DNA of 7,810 nucleotides. It comes from Clostridiaceae bacterium (GTDB lineage Bacteria > Bacillota > Clostridia > Oscillospirales > Acutalibacteraceae). The notes beneath the pieces were generated by a model. It did not search any database. It was not told where the DNA came from and saw only the letters and a list, made by a program, of their open reading frames with translations. The stretch lies in assembly GCA_016281115.1 (NCBI GenBank), contig JAEEHZ010000209.1:1-7810 (forward strand), read 5' to 3'. This document shows, piece after piece, positions 1-7,188 of the stretch (within the stretch, counting starts at the first letter, position 1; the number at the start of each line of letters is the position of its first letter). A program made the position numbers and the translations under genes.

Positions 1-102
1 ATACAAAGGTGTGGGTTTTATCATCATATGTAACGCTTTTGCGGTTTACGTCATCTTAAATACATAATTCTACAAAATTATCATAAAATTTCGCCAAATT
101 TA

Positions 103-131
103 TTGAAATATTTAGTCTATTATGATACAAT
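103..131 (+). promoter_or_regulatory. Predicted sigma-A promoter of the mscS unit
   Basis: TTGAAA at 103-108 and TACAAT at 126-131 are separated by 17 bp, and a TG dinucleotide at 123-124 makes an extended -10. This predicts a transcript start near 138 and a leader of about 80 nt before the mscS ATG at 220. The leader could form two small hairpins, 149-153 with 162-166 and 188-192 with 202-206, the second ending just before the ribosome binding site. The promoter overlaps the TTG codon at 103, which argues against that codon as the gene's start. Confidence 0.62.
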
Positions 132-219
132 CGACTTCGCAGGTATAGTTGCCCTATCATTGGCAATCCAGCTGCAAAAAAATGTTGAACCGTGTAATTT
201 GCGGTTGAAAGGAGACCTT

Positions 220-1113
220 ATGAAAACCGACAAAAAATCAAGGATTATCAGATTGGCAGTATCGGCCGTAATTCTGGCTATACTCTTTGCCATTGGCATG
301 GCAACAAAGCTTTTGAGTCCCGAAATGTTCAAAAACTTGAAATTTGACTTCTCGGTGCTTCTCAAACTTCTTGTAATGATCGCAGGAGTTTTATGTGCCG
401 AATCACTTATCTCGTTTTTGCTCAGTTTACCAAACCCGAAATCACATAGAATACGCTCTGTACTTTCAATAATATCCAGCATACTTAAATATGTCGCAGT
501 TATCGTAATACTGTGCTGGGGACTTACCATTTTGGGAGTAAATATCTCCACCATAGTTGCCAGCGTGGGAATTGTAGCTTTGGTTATCGGCTTTTCTGCC
601 GAAAGCCTTATCGAAGATATGGTAACGGGTGCATATATGATCTTTGAAAACCAATATAATGTCGGCGACATAGTAGAAGTCGACGGTTACAGAGGAACAG
701 TTACAAGCATCGGTTTAAGAGTTACTTGCATAACCGATCCCGGCGGAAATGTTAAGATCATTAACAACTCTGCTATGAAAAACATCCTTAACCGCTCGGA
801 TAAGCCCTCACGCAGTGTAAGCGTTATTGCCGTGCCTTACGGTGTAGACCTTGAAAAGCTTGAATCTCAGATACCAGACCTTATGCAGGAAATACTCGAA
901 AAACATCCCGATGTGTTCAAATCCGCTCCCATATATCTCGGCGTAGACGCCTTGGCAGACAGCGCCGTTGTGCTTAAATTTGTAGGCGAAGTTGACGAAA
1001 ACAATATTTTCTCGGGCGGACGCATACTTAATCACGATCTGCTTTTGGGCTTCAGAAAACTCGGTGTAGAGTGTCCGTTCCCGCAGGTTGACGTGCACAA
1101 TATCCCCGTGTGA
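220..1113 (+). CDS. mscS: MscS-family small-conductance mechanosensitive ion channel
   Basis: This is a 297-residue integral membrane channel of the MscS family, whose members open under membrane tension to release solutes on hypo-osmotic shock. Hydrophobic segments lie at about residues 10-30, 45-70 and 85-105. The family's pore-lining stretch follows at 110-145, rich in Gly and Ala (ASVGIVALVIGFSAES, then a bent-helix region), and runs into the start of the beta domain at 146-160 (YNVGDIVEVDGYRGTV). The cytoplasmic alpha/beta domain fills the rest. The length is close to E. coli MscS (286 residues). The ATG at 220 is preceded by AAAGGAG at 208-214 with 5 nt spacing. The frame stays open upstream to a TTG at 103, but that codon lies in the promoter -35 box and has no ribosome binding site. 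The next gene starts 39 nt after the stop and is probably in the same transcript. The family is clear; the exact subfamily is not. Confidence 0.93.
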   Translation: MKTDKKSRIIRLAVSAVILAILFAIGMATKLLSPEMFKNLKFDFSVLLKLLVMIAGVLCAESLISFLLSLPNPKSHRIRSVLSIISSILKYVAVIVILCWGLTILGVNISTIVASVGIVALVIGFSAESLIEDMVTGAYMIFENQYNVGDIVEVDGYRGTVTSIGLRVTCITDPGGNVKIINNSAMKNILNRSDKPSRSVSVIAVPYGVDLEKLESQIPDLMQEILEKHPDVFKSAPIYLGVDALADSAVVLKFVGEVDENNIFSGGRILNHDLLLGFRKLGVECPFPQVDVHNIPV

Positions 1114-1150
1114 TATTCACCTTGATATTACTATGTAAAAGAGGTGAATA
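1114..1150 (+). promoter_or_regulatory. Hairpin sequestering the ribosome binding site of the 1153-2283 gene
   Basis: TATTCACCT at 1114-1122 is a perfect 9-bp inverted repeat of AGGTGAATA at 1142-1150. A U-G pair (1123/1141) could extend it, leaving a loop of 17-19 nt. The right arm contains the GAGGTG ribosome binding site (1141-1146). The left arm begins directly after the mscS stop codon (1111-1113). A ribosome finishing mscS would cover the left arm and free the site, so the arrangement suits translational coupling. The pairing is seen directly; the regulatory role is inferred. Confidence 0.5.
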
Positions 1151-1152
1151 AA

Positions 1153-2283
1153 TTGCCTAAATTGTATTATGATAAAAACCGTCATCCTCTTTACCGCAGC
1201 GATTATCCCATAATACACGATAACGATATGCCGCGTGAGTTACAAGGCCCACGCGAAGGAGCCATCCCGCGTGAACAGATCATACCAAAGGAAACGGTCT
1301 ATTCGCTTGATGAATTTAATGAACGTGTAAAAGCGGTCCCGAAAAAAGAACCCAAGGAAAGCCGCTTGAAAAAGCTGTTTTTAAGGCCTTTGATATCTCT
1401 TATCATTTTGGGTACGGCTTTTGCGGCTTCTTACGGGCTTGACCCCTTCGGCAGTGATTTTCTCAACAAGACCTACACAGTTATGACCGATGCTATCGCT
1501 CAGGTAACGGAAAACCCATCTGAAACATCGGATACGCAAAAGCCTGTACCTGCCGACACAGCGGCAGACACGGAAAATCAAGCTGTTACGTCTCAGGAAG
1601 AAGCAACAGATTTAGAGCCATCCGACGAAGACGCGGACGTTTTCCCGACACTTGGTAATTTAAACCCCGATTTTGCGGGAGATTACGCCTGGAGCGGCGA
1701 CGGCTCCGAAGAATATGTGCGATTTCTCGGAAGCGGAGAGAGCAGCTACACCTATCTTGTAAAGGGAAGCGCTTGGGATACATACGACCCTTCGGGCAAG
1801 CTTGCAGCTTCAGTTGCGGGAGCAGCTTACGACAGAGGAACAAACACTTTGACACTAAATGGCTTTTATGCAGGCGCATTGGATGTGAACCTTATGGGTA
1901 ACGGCTTCACGATAAACCTTGTGGGCGATAACCGGATAGATAATATATCCATTTGGGGCGCAATGTACGGCGGAAGCGTAACTTTCACGGGAGACGGCAG
2001 TCTTACCGTTTCTAACGGAATACTTCTTAACTGCGAAGGCAGTGAAAGCTGTATGATTGTGAAAAGAGGCGTAACGCTCGATCTTTACGGTCAACCGCCG
2101 ATAATTATAGGCGATTCCACAATGAAAGAAACGCTGTATTTAAGCAAATCGCTTAAGGTAACGGGTGGCACTCTTACTTTGTCGGATGAAAATGAATTTG
2201 ATGGCAAAAAGATGTACACATATCAATTTTTGGATGACAGCGGAAAAGAATCGGATCATATAAAAATTGAACCGAAAGAATGA
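1153..2283 (+). CDS. Membrane-anchored protein with extracytoplasmic beta-rich domain, function unknown
   Basis: I cannot assign a function. The 376-residue protein has four parts. The first is a polar N-terminal tail of about 75 residues, with P-R/K-E recurring every six residues at 27, 33, 39 and 45. The second is one hydrophobic segment at about 76-94, preceded by Lys/Arg (RLKK), which predicts a cytoplasmic N terminus. The third is an acidic Thr/Ser/Pro linker at about 118-165. The fourth is a C-terminal region (about 195-345) of short beta-strand repeats such as NTLTLNGF, FTINLVGDNRID, GSLTVSNG and GTLTLSDEN. That pattern resembles the beta-helical carbohydrate-binding domains (Cthe_2159-like) found in clostridial surface proteins, but this is a resemblance only. 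The start is taken as TTG 1153 because GAGGTG (1141-1146) sits 6 nt before it; an in-frame GTG at 1144 lies inside that site and has none of its own. It lies downstream of mscS and ends at a terminator. Confidence 0.78.
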   Translation: MPKLYYDKNRHPLYRSDYPIIHDNDMPRELQGPREGAIPREQIIPKETVYSLDEFNERVKAVPKKEPKESRLKKLFLRPLISLIILGTAFAASYGLDPFGSDFLNKTYTVMTDAIAQVTENPSETSDTQKPVPADTAADTENQAVTSQEEATDLEPSDEDADVFPTLGNLNPDFAGDYAWSGDGSEEYVRFLGSGESSYTYLVKGSAWDTYDPSGKLAASVAGAAYDRGTNTLTLNGFYAGALDVNLMGNGFTINLVGDNRIDNISIWGAMYGGSVTFTGDGSLTVSNGILLNCEGSESCMIVKRGVTLDLYGQPPIIIGDSTMKETLYLSKSLKVTGGTLTLSDENEFDGKKMYTYQFLDDSGKESDHIKIEPKE

Positions 2284-2301
2284 CAAACTTAATACAAAAA
2301 A

Positions 2302-2339
2302 TGCCCCGCACAGCTATTATCACATAACCGTGCGGGGCA
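2302..2339. terminator. Bidirectional intrinsic terminator between convergent units
   Basis: TGCCCCGCAC (2302-2311) pairs perfectly with GTGCGGGGCA (2330-2339), giving a GC-rich 10-bp stem and an 18-nt loop. On the + strand TTTT follows at 2341-2344, with another T-run at 2350-2353. On the - strand the stem is followed by six U residues (A-run at 2296-2301). It lies 18 nt after the + strand stop and 12 nt after the dnaJ stop, so it can end both convergent transcripts. The - strand version is the stronger one. Confidence 0.88.
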
Positions 2340-2351
2340 ATTTTATATGTT

Positions 2352-3485
2352 TTATTCGTTAAATACCTTTTTCAGCTTGTCAAAGAAGCTTTGGCGTTTT
2401 TGATAATTCTTATCGCTTATCGCTTTGTCAAATTCCTTTAAAATATCTTTTTGCTGCTTTGTTAGGTTTTTCGGCACATCTATCGTTACCTTGATATATT
2501 GATCACCCTTGCCTCTGCCGTTTAGGTGGGGTATTCCTCTCCCCTTCAGGCGGAAAATATCGCCGGGTTGAGTAGATTCATGTATTTGATAACTAACCTT
2601 TCCGTCAAGGGTAGGCACTGTTATTTCCGCCCCCAAGGCTGCCTGTGCAAATGTAACGGGTATCTCGCACCATACATCATCGCCCTTGCGCTCATATATC
2701 GGGTGAGGACGAACCGAAATGTATACGTGCAGATCCCCTGATGGCCCACGATTTACACCTGCGTTGCCGTGACCGCTTACGTTAAGTATCTGTCCGTCGT
2801 TGATGCCTGCGGGTATCGTTATCTCGACCGAGCTGCTTTTTTGAACTCTGCCGTTGCCGTTACACTTAAGGCAAGGCTTTTCTATAACTTCGCCCTTGCC
2901 GTGGCAGGCGTCACATTGGCGTGATGTCTGCATTACACCAAACATCGTGCGCTGATTTATCTTTATGCTTCCCGTACCGCCGCAGGCACTGCACTTTTTC
3001 GGCGATGTGCCGGGGCGCGCTCCGCTGCCGTTACACTCGGAGCAGGTTGCCACAACTTTGTAAGTAACATTTTTTTTGCAGCCTTTTGCCGCTTCTTCAA
3101 AGTCTATGCCTATGCTCACCTCGGCGTCTGTTCCGCGGCGCGGTGCGTTTGGATTTGCCTGCCTTCTGCCGCCGAAACCGCCGAAAAAGCTTGAGAATAT
3201 ATCCCCGAAATCGACATCCTGCGCATACGCACCGTATGGATTTCCGCCTGCGCTCGGATCTACTCCTGCGTGACCGAAGCGGTCGTATCTTGCCTTTTTA
3301 TCCTTATCTGACAATACCTCATAGGCCTCGTTTACCTCTTTAAACTTTGACTCTGCCGTTTTATCGTTTGGGTTAAGGTCGGGGTGATATTTTTTTGCAA
3401 GCTTTCTGTAAGCTTTTTTTATGTCTTCCTCAGAGGCGTTTTTGTCTATTTCAAGCACCTCGTAGTAATCTCTCTTTTCAGCCAT
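2352..3485 (-). CDS. dnaJ: Chaperone protein DnaJ (Hsp40 co-chaperone)
   Basis: DnaJ binds unfolded polypeptides in the cytoplasm, delivers them to DnaK and stimulates DnaK ATP hydrolysis. The 377-residue product has all class I (type A) parts. The J domain is at about 6-70, with the catalytic HPD at 34-36. A Gly/Phe-rich region follows at about 71-107. The zinc-binding centre has four CxxC pairs at Cys148/151, 165/168, 191/194 and 205/208, each in a CxxCxGxG repeat. The C-terminal substrate-binding beta domains start near 218. The length matches the family (about 375). The ATG at 3485 has GAGGG at 3494-3498 with 8 nt spacing. It is the last gene of the operon, separated from dnaK by 128 nt that contain a hairpin, and it ends at a shared terminator. 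No prmA or rsmE follows, although these often follow dnaJ in Firmicutes. Confidence 0.97.
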   Translation of the reverse strand: MAEKRDYYEVLEIDKNASEEDIKKAYRKLAKKYHPDLNPNDKTAESKFKEVNEAYEVLSDKDKKARYDRFGHAGVDPSAGGNPYGAYAQDVDFGDIFSSFFGGFGGRRQANPNAPRRGTDAEVSIGIDFEEAAKGCKKNVTYKVVATCSECNGSGARPGTSPKKCSACGGTGSIKINQRTMFGVMQTSRQCDACHGKGEVIEKPCLKCNGNGRVQKSSSVEITIPAGINDGQILNVSGHGNAGVNRGPSGDLHVYISVRPHPIYERKGDDVWCEIPVTFAQAALGAEITVPTLDGKVSYQIHESTQPGDIFRLKGRGIPHLNGRGKGDQYIKVTIDVPKNLTKQQKDILKEFDKAISDKNYQKRQSFFDKLKKVFNE

Positions 3486-3552
3486 ATGCCATACCCTCGT
3501 TTGTATTATAAAAGGAATTTGTCATTTTCCGAGATGTGTTGATCTTCACAAA

Positions 3553-3597
3553 AATATTCCGCTGTGGAGGCAAAAAGCGCGCCCACAGCGTAATATT
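3553..3597 (-). terminator. Hairpin with U-run between dnaK and dnaJ (partial terminator or attenuator)
   Basis: CGCTGTGG (3560-3567) pairs with CCACAGCG (3583-3590). After one mismatch (3559/3591), AATATT (3553-3558) pairs with AATATT (3592-3597). The stem is thus 6 plus 8 bp around a 15-nt loop. Read on the - strand, it begins 16 nt after the dnaK stop and is followed by five U (A-run at 3550-3554), the form of an intrinsic terminator. dnaJ starts 67 nt beyond with no convincing promoter of its own, so read-through must occur. The hairpin may lower dnaJ output or protect the dnaK mRNA 3' end. Confidence 0.68.
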
Positions 3598-3613
3598 GAT
3601 TTGCTCAAATCTA

Positions 3614-5449
3614 TCAGTTCACATCTTTAAAATCTGCGTCGTAAACATTGCCGTCGGGACCCTGTCCGCCGTTGCCTGTGGCGTCGCCCTGTGCGTCTGC
3701 GGGGTTGCCCTGAGGAGCGGCATTTTGATAAAGCTTTGCAGAAACATCGTAAAGGGTCTTTTGCAGTTCGTCCTTGAGAGTCTTTATTCTCTCAATGTCC
3801 GTTCCCTTAATAGCCTCTTTAAGCTCGCCCGATTTTGCGGTAAGAGCAGATTTATCGGCTTCGTCTATCTTATCGCCGCTTTCGTTTATAAGCTTTTCTG
3901 CGGCATACGCCATATTCTCGGCTTCGTTTTTGGTGTCAACTTCCTCACGGCGTTTCTTGTCCTCGGCAGCATATTTCTCAGCTTCCTGAACAGCCTTTTC
4001 TATATCGTCTTTGCTCATATTCGTGTTGGAGGTAATAGTGATCTTCTGTTCTCTGCCTGTGCCGAGGTCTTTTGCAGACACATTAACGATACCGTTTGCG
4101 TCTATATCAAATGTAACCTCTATCTGCGGAACGCCTCTCATTGCGGGAGCGATTCCGTCAAGCGTGAACAAACCGAGCTGCTTATTGTCTCTCGCAAATT
4201 CACGCTCGCCCTGTAAAACGTTTATCTGAACCTGTGTTTGGTTGTCGGCGGCTGTGGAGAATATTTGGTTTTTCTTTGTAGGAATTGTGGTATTGCGGTC
4301 AATGACCTTTGTCATAATTCCGCCCATAGTCTCAACACCCAAAGACAACGGAGTAACATCAAGCAGAAGCAAGCCCTCAACTTCTCCGCCGAGAACGCCT
4401 GCCTGAATAGCAGCGCCAATGGCAACGCACTCGTCGGGGTTTATGCCCTTAAAAGGCTCTTTGCCGATAAGCTTCTTAACTGCGTCCTGAACAGCGGGTA
4501 TTCTTGAAGAACCGCCTACCATAAGCACCTTGTCTATTTGGCTGAGTGAAAGTCCGCTGTCTTTCAACGCGCTTCTTACAGGTCCCATTGTGCTTTCAAC
4601 AAGGTCTGCGGTAAGCTCGTCAAATTTAGCTCTTGTGAGAGTTAAATCAAGGTGTTTAGGTCCGTTTGCGTCCGCTGTAATAAAGGGCAGATTTATCTGT
4701 GATGTTGTAACGCCCGAAAGCTCGATTTTAGCTTTTTCTGCAGCCTCTTTTAATCTCTGCATTACAACTGGATCGTTTGAAAGGTTTATTCCTGTGTCTT
4801 TTCTGAACTCCGCGATTATCCAGTCTACTATTCTCTTGTCAAAATCGTCGCCGCCCAAGCGGTTGTTACCTGCAGTTGCAAGAACTTCCTGAACACCGTC
4901 GCCCATTTCGATAATAGAAACATCAAATGTGCCTCCGCCTAAATCGTATACCATAACCTTTTGGTCATTCTCTTTATCTATGCCGTAAGACAACGCAGCA
5001 GCCGTAGGCTCGTTTATTATTCTCTTAACATCAAGACCTGCGATTTTACCTGCGTCTTTTGTTGCCTGACGTTGTGCGTCTGTGAAATAAGCGGGAACCG
5101 TAATAACAGCCTGCGTTACCTTTTCTCCCAAATAAGCTTCTGCGTCTGCTTTGAGCTTTTGAAGTATCATTGCCGATATTTCTTGAGGAGAATAGCTTTT
5201 GCCGTCGATAGTTACCTTGTATGCGGAACCCATTTCTCTTTTAATTGAAGAGATAGTTTTATCGGGGTTTGAAATAGCCTGGCGCTTTGCCACCTGACCT
5301 ATAAGTCTTTCGCCTGTTTTTGAAAAAGCAACAACAGACGGTGTTGTTCTCGAACCCTCTGCGTTTGTTATTACTACGGGCTCTCCGCCCTCGATAACTG
5401 CTACGCAGGAGTTGGTTGTACCTAAATCAATACCTATTGTTTTTGACAT
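3614..5449 (-). CDS. dnaK: Chaperone protein DnaK (Hsp70)
   Basis: DnaK is the ATP-dependent Hsp70 that binds and releases exposed hydrophobic segments in the cytoplasm, working with DnaJ and GrpE. The 611-residue product is complete. The N-terminal ATPase lobe opens with the phosphate-1 motif IGIDLGTTNS (5-14). VPAYFTDAQRQATKDAG is at 118-134, and NEPTAAALSYG at 146-156. Phosphate-2 (DLGGGTFDVSI) is at 169-179 and the adenosine motif (VLMVGGSSRIP) at 308-318. The hydrophobic interdomain linker (LLLLDVTPLSLG) is at about 360-371. The substrate-binding beta domain follows, then a helical lid from about 478, and a Gly/Asn/Gln-rich tail ending in the acidic DADFKDV. The length is that of Gram-positive DnaK (B. 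subtilis also has 611), without the longer N-lobe segment of proteobacterial DnaK. The ATG at 5449 has GGAGGT (5458-5463) 8 nt upstream. It lies 51 nt after grpE. Confidence 0.99.
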   Translation of the reverse strand: MSKTIGIDLGTTNSCVAVIEGGEPVVITNAEGSRTTPSVVAFSKTGERLIGQVAKRQAISNPDKTISSIKREMGSAYKVTIDGKSYSPQEISAMILQKLKADAEAYLGEKVTQAVITVPAYFTDAQRQATKDAGKIAGLDVKRIINEPTAAALSYGIDKENDQKVMVYDLGGGTFDVSIIEMGDGVQEVLATAGNNRLGGDDFDKRIVDWIIAEFRKDTGINLSNDPVVMQRLKEAAEKAKIELSGVTTSQINLPFITADANGPKHLDLTLTRAKFDELTADLVESTMGPVRSALKDSGLSLSQIDKVLMVGGSSRIPAVQDAVKKLIGKEPFKGINPDECVAIGAAIQAGVLGGEVEGLLLLDVTPLSLGVETMGGIMTKVIDRNTTIPTKKNQIFSTAADNQTQVQINVLQGEREFARDNKQLGLFTLDGIAPAMRGVPQIEVTFDIDANGIVNVSAKDLGTGREQKITITSNTNMSKDDIEKAVQEAEKYAAEDKKRREEVDTKNEAENMAYAAEKLINESGDKIDEADKSALTAKSGELKEAIKGTDIERIKTLKDELQKTLYDVSAKLYQNAAPQGNPADAQGDATGNGGQGPDGNVYDADFKDVN

Positions 5450-5500
5450 AATAAATTACCTCCGTAATATAAAAATCTAAATTAAAATCGGCAAATATTA

Positions 5501-6094
5501 TCAGTTTGCCACCTGTACCATACAATATCTTATTATTTTGTCGCGGCATTTATATCCCTTTTGAAATACTGCCGAAACAACGTTTTCACCCAAAGAATCG
5601 TCTTCAGTTTTAGAAATAGCGTTATAAAGCTGTGGGTCGAATGCGTCTCCCACTTCGCCAAAGCTTGTAATATTCAATGACTCAAAGGATTTTTCAAGCT
5701 GGGCTTTTATAAGCTCCAAGCCTTTTTTGTATTCTTCCCCTGCGTCACCCGACGACAAAATAGCCATATCTATGCTGTCGGCTATCGGCAAAAGGTTTTT
5801 AACGGCGTCAATTGTTGCGTTTGTATAAATATCCGCTTTTTCTTTCTCGGTTCGTGAGCGGTAATTGGCGTATTCCGCGGCACATCTCATATGTGTGTCT
5901 TTCAGCTTTTCAAGCTCCGTTTCAAGCTTTTTGCAGCCCTCACATCCGGCATCGGATTTTTCTGCCTCTTTAACCTCTGTTTCGGAAGTTTCCGCGTCGG
6001 TTTCATCTGCCGCCGCTTTTTCCGTTTTTAAAGCTTCCTCCGCTTTATCGGCGGAGCTTTTTTTATCCTTTTTTTCCTTACTTTCCTTAGACAA
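5501..6094 (-). CDS. grpE: Nucleotide exchange factor GrpE
   Basis: GrpE is the DnaK nucleotide exchange factor: it releases ADP so that DnaK can rebind ATP and let go of substrate. The 197-residue product has a charged, disordered N-terminal tail (about 1-50). A long coiled-coil-forming helix follows from about 55, including EYANYRSRTEKEK, typical of the dimerisation stalk. The C-terminal beta domain has the marks GDAFDPQLYNA and VVSAVFQKGYKCRDKIIRYCMVQVA, which match the GrpE signature. Two differences from the common consensus are visible: YNA where HEA/HNA is usual, and RYCMV where RPAMV is usual. A CxxC pair (C51, C54) lies just before the helix. The start is TTG at 6094, because GGAGG (6104-6108) is 9 nt upstream. 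An in-frame TTG at 6133 would overlap hrcA and has no such site. It starts 19 nt after hrcA. Confidence 0.94.
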   Translation of the reverse strand: MSKESKEKKDKKSSADKAEEALKTEKAAADETDAETSETEVKEAEKSDAGCEGCKKLETELEKLKDTHMRCAAEYANYRSRTEKEKADIYTNATIDAVKNLLPIADSIDMAILSSGDAGEEYKKGLELIKAQLEKSFESLNITSFGEVGDAFDPQLYNAISKTEDDSLGENVVSAVFQKGYKCRDKIIRYCMVQVAN

Positions 6095-6103
6095 CTTAAA
6101 TCG

Positions 6104-6108
6104 CCTCC
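6104..6108 (-). promoter_or_regulatory. Ribosome binding site that fixes the TTG start of grpE
   Basis: CCTCC on the + strand reads GGAGG on the - strand and sits 9 nt before the TTG at 6094. No ATG or GTG is in frame near it. The frame stays open upstream into the end of hrcA, so this site is what separates a 197-residue product from a 210-residue one starting at TTG 6133. Confidence 0.8.
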
Positions 6109-6113
6109 AAAAA

Positions 6114-7136
6114 TTATTCGTCGCTGCCGGCAATCGCCTTTATCATTTTCCCCGCTTCCTGCGCGGCATATTTTACGGCAGGCACAGCGCTTAAATAGTC
6201 GGTTCTCGTTGAGCATATAATGCTCAAAACGCCGCTTGATGTATCGCTTGCCGTATATCTTTGCGAAATAAGGGCAAAGCCTTCAAGCTCCCTAATATCG
6301 GTAAGTCCGCCGAAATAGACCCCGTTGTCATATTCACCGGCAAGACGTGTCAACCGCTTTTTATCGCTTAAAAGAAAGCCGAGCCTCTGTGCAGACTCAT
6401 AATCACTGTTTTTGAATGCCCTTGCGGCATTTTCCGAGGAAAACAGCGTTATTTCCTCTGCGCTCCCGCACAGCCTTCCCACTGTCCACAATACGTTTGA
6501 CATAAGCATACCAAGCTCGCCCATAGAAACAGCCGTGCTTTGCAAAAACGCCGAGTTAATCTCCCGTATCATAATGCCGGTAAACCGGTCGCCGATAAGC
6601 TTTTCAAATATGTTTATAATTTCGTCCGTTATAACATATTCACATCTGAAAAGCCCTGTTTTCACAACACCCGATGTGGTAACGAGCACAGCCATTGCGG
6701 TATATCTGCCTATCTTCACAAACCTCACGGCATAAATACGCGCGTCTTTGGAATCAGGCGTTATTGCGAAAGCGTAACCGTGAAGCATATGAGACAATAG
6801 TTCAACGACGGCTTTCAGCACACCGTCGGGTTCGTTGTCGCACTCAAGCAGGGCGTTGTCGATATTATCCTTTATATCCTGCGTGGGTTCATCGCTGACA
6901 AAAGCGTCTATATATTCAAGGTAACCCTTATCGGAAGGTATTCTGCCCGCAGATGTATGAGGCTGAACAATATATCCCAGCTTCATAAGCTGAGCCATAT
7001 AGTTGCGAACGGTTGCAGACGACACTCTGTAATCGAGCATATCGCAGATCGTTTTAGAAGCAACAGGCTCGCCTGTGGCAATGTATGAATCTACTATTGC
7101 TTTTAAAATAAGCATTTGTTTGCTTACGCCTTCCAT
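6114..7136 (-). CDS. hrcA: Heat-inducible transcription repressor HrcA
   Basis: HrcA is the dimeric repressor that binds CIRCE operators and shuts off class I heat-shock genes until GroEL, which keeps it active, is titrated by unfolded protein (known for the family). The 340-residue product has the winged helix-turn-helix at about 5-72. It includes SSATVRNYMAQLMKLGY (39-55) and the near-invariant QPHTSAGRIPSDKGY (58-72). The middle and C-terminal GAF-like and dimerisation parts are recognisable but less conserved. For example, GVLSIICSTRTDYLSAV (302-318) stands where the family usually has G-x-IGVIGPTRMDY. The ATG at 7136 follows GAGGTGA (7141-7147) by 4 nt. It is the first gene of the operon, so HrcA represses its own synthesis through the CIRCE just upstream. 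grpE follows after 19 nt. Confidence 0.96.
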   Translation of the reverse strand: MEGVSKQMLILKAIVDSYIATGEPVASKTICDMLDYRVSSATVRNYMAQLMKLGYIVQPHTSAGRIPSDKGYLEYIDAFVSDEPTQDIKDNIDNALLECDNEPDGVLKAVVELLSHMLHGYAFAITPDSKDARIYAVRFVKIGRYTAMAVLVTTSGVVKTGLFRCEYVITDEIINIFEKLIGDRFTGIMIREINSAFLQSTAVSMGELGMLMSNVLWTVGRLCGSAEEITLFSSENAARAFKNSDYESAQRLGFLLSDKKRLTRLAGEYDNGVYFGGLTDIRELEGFALISQRYTASDTSSGVLSIICSTRTDYLSAVPAVKYAAQEAGKMIKAIAGSDE

Positions 7137-7149
7137 ACCTTCACCTCAC

Positions 7150-7180
7150 ATTTAGCACTCTTGTACCCCGAGTGCTAAAT
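7150..7180. promoter_or_regulatory. CIRCE operator (HrcA binding site)
   Basis: TTAGCACTC (7152-7160), a 9-nt spacer, then GAGTGCTAA (7170-7178) match the CIRCE consensus at every base. The palindrome extends by AT on both sides, giving 11-bp arms at 7150-7160 and 7170-7180. It lies between the predicted transcript start (near 7182) and the hrcA ribosome binding site (7141-7147). It therefore acts as a DNA operator and is also carried in the mRNA as an 11-bp hairpin near the 5' end. Confidence 0.98.
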
Positions 7181-7188
7181 CCGGATAT

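Noticed and set aside
1..102. Open frame entering from the left edge (2-67, + strand, about 21 codons) and a possible - strand start (ATG near 30) running off the edge.
   Set aside because: Both are too short to judge and lack a recognisable motif or ribosome binding site. I see no supported gene in this stretch.
103..219. Upstream extension of mscS to a TTG at 103.
   Set aside because: The codon is inside the predicted -35 box and has no ribosome binding site, while ATG 220 has AAAGGAG at good spacing and gives the usual family length.
3505..3510. Perfect TATAAT on the - strand just upstream of dnaJ.
   Set aside because: No fair -35 lies 16-18 bp upstream, and the implied start would fall on the dnaJ ribosome binding site, leaving almost no leader.
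3536..4216. 226-codon open frame on the + strand opposite dnaK.
   Set aside because: It lies antisense to a highly conserved gene, its composition is explained by the reverse complement of dnaK codons, and it has no recognisable domain. The same holds for other antisense frames over mscS, dnaJ, dnaK, grpE and hrcA.
5453..5470. Short palindrome around the dnaK ribosome binding site (ATTAC and GTAAT flanking GGAG), considered as an RNA thermometer.
   Set aside because: Only five mostly A-U pairs with a 4-nt loop that still exposes GGAG. CIRCE already explains heat control.
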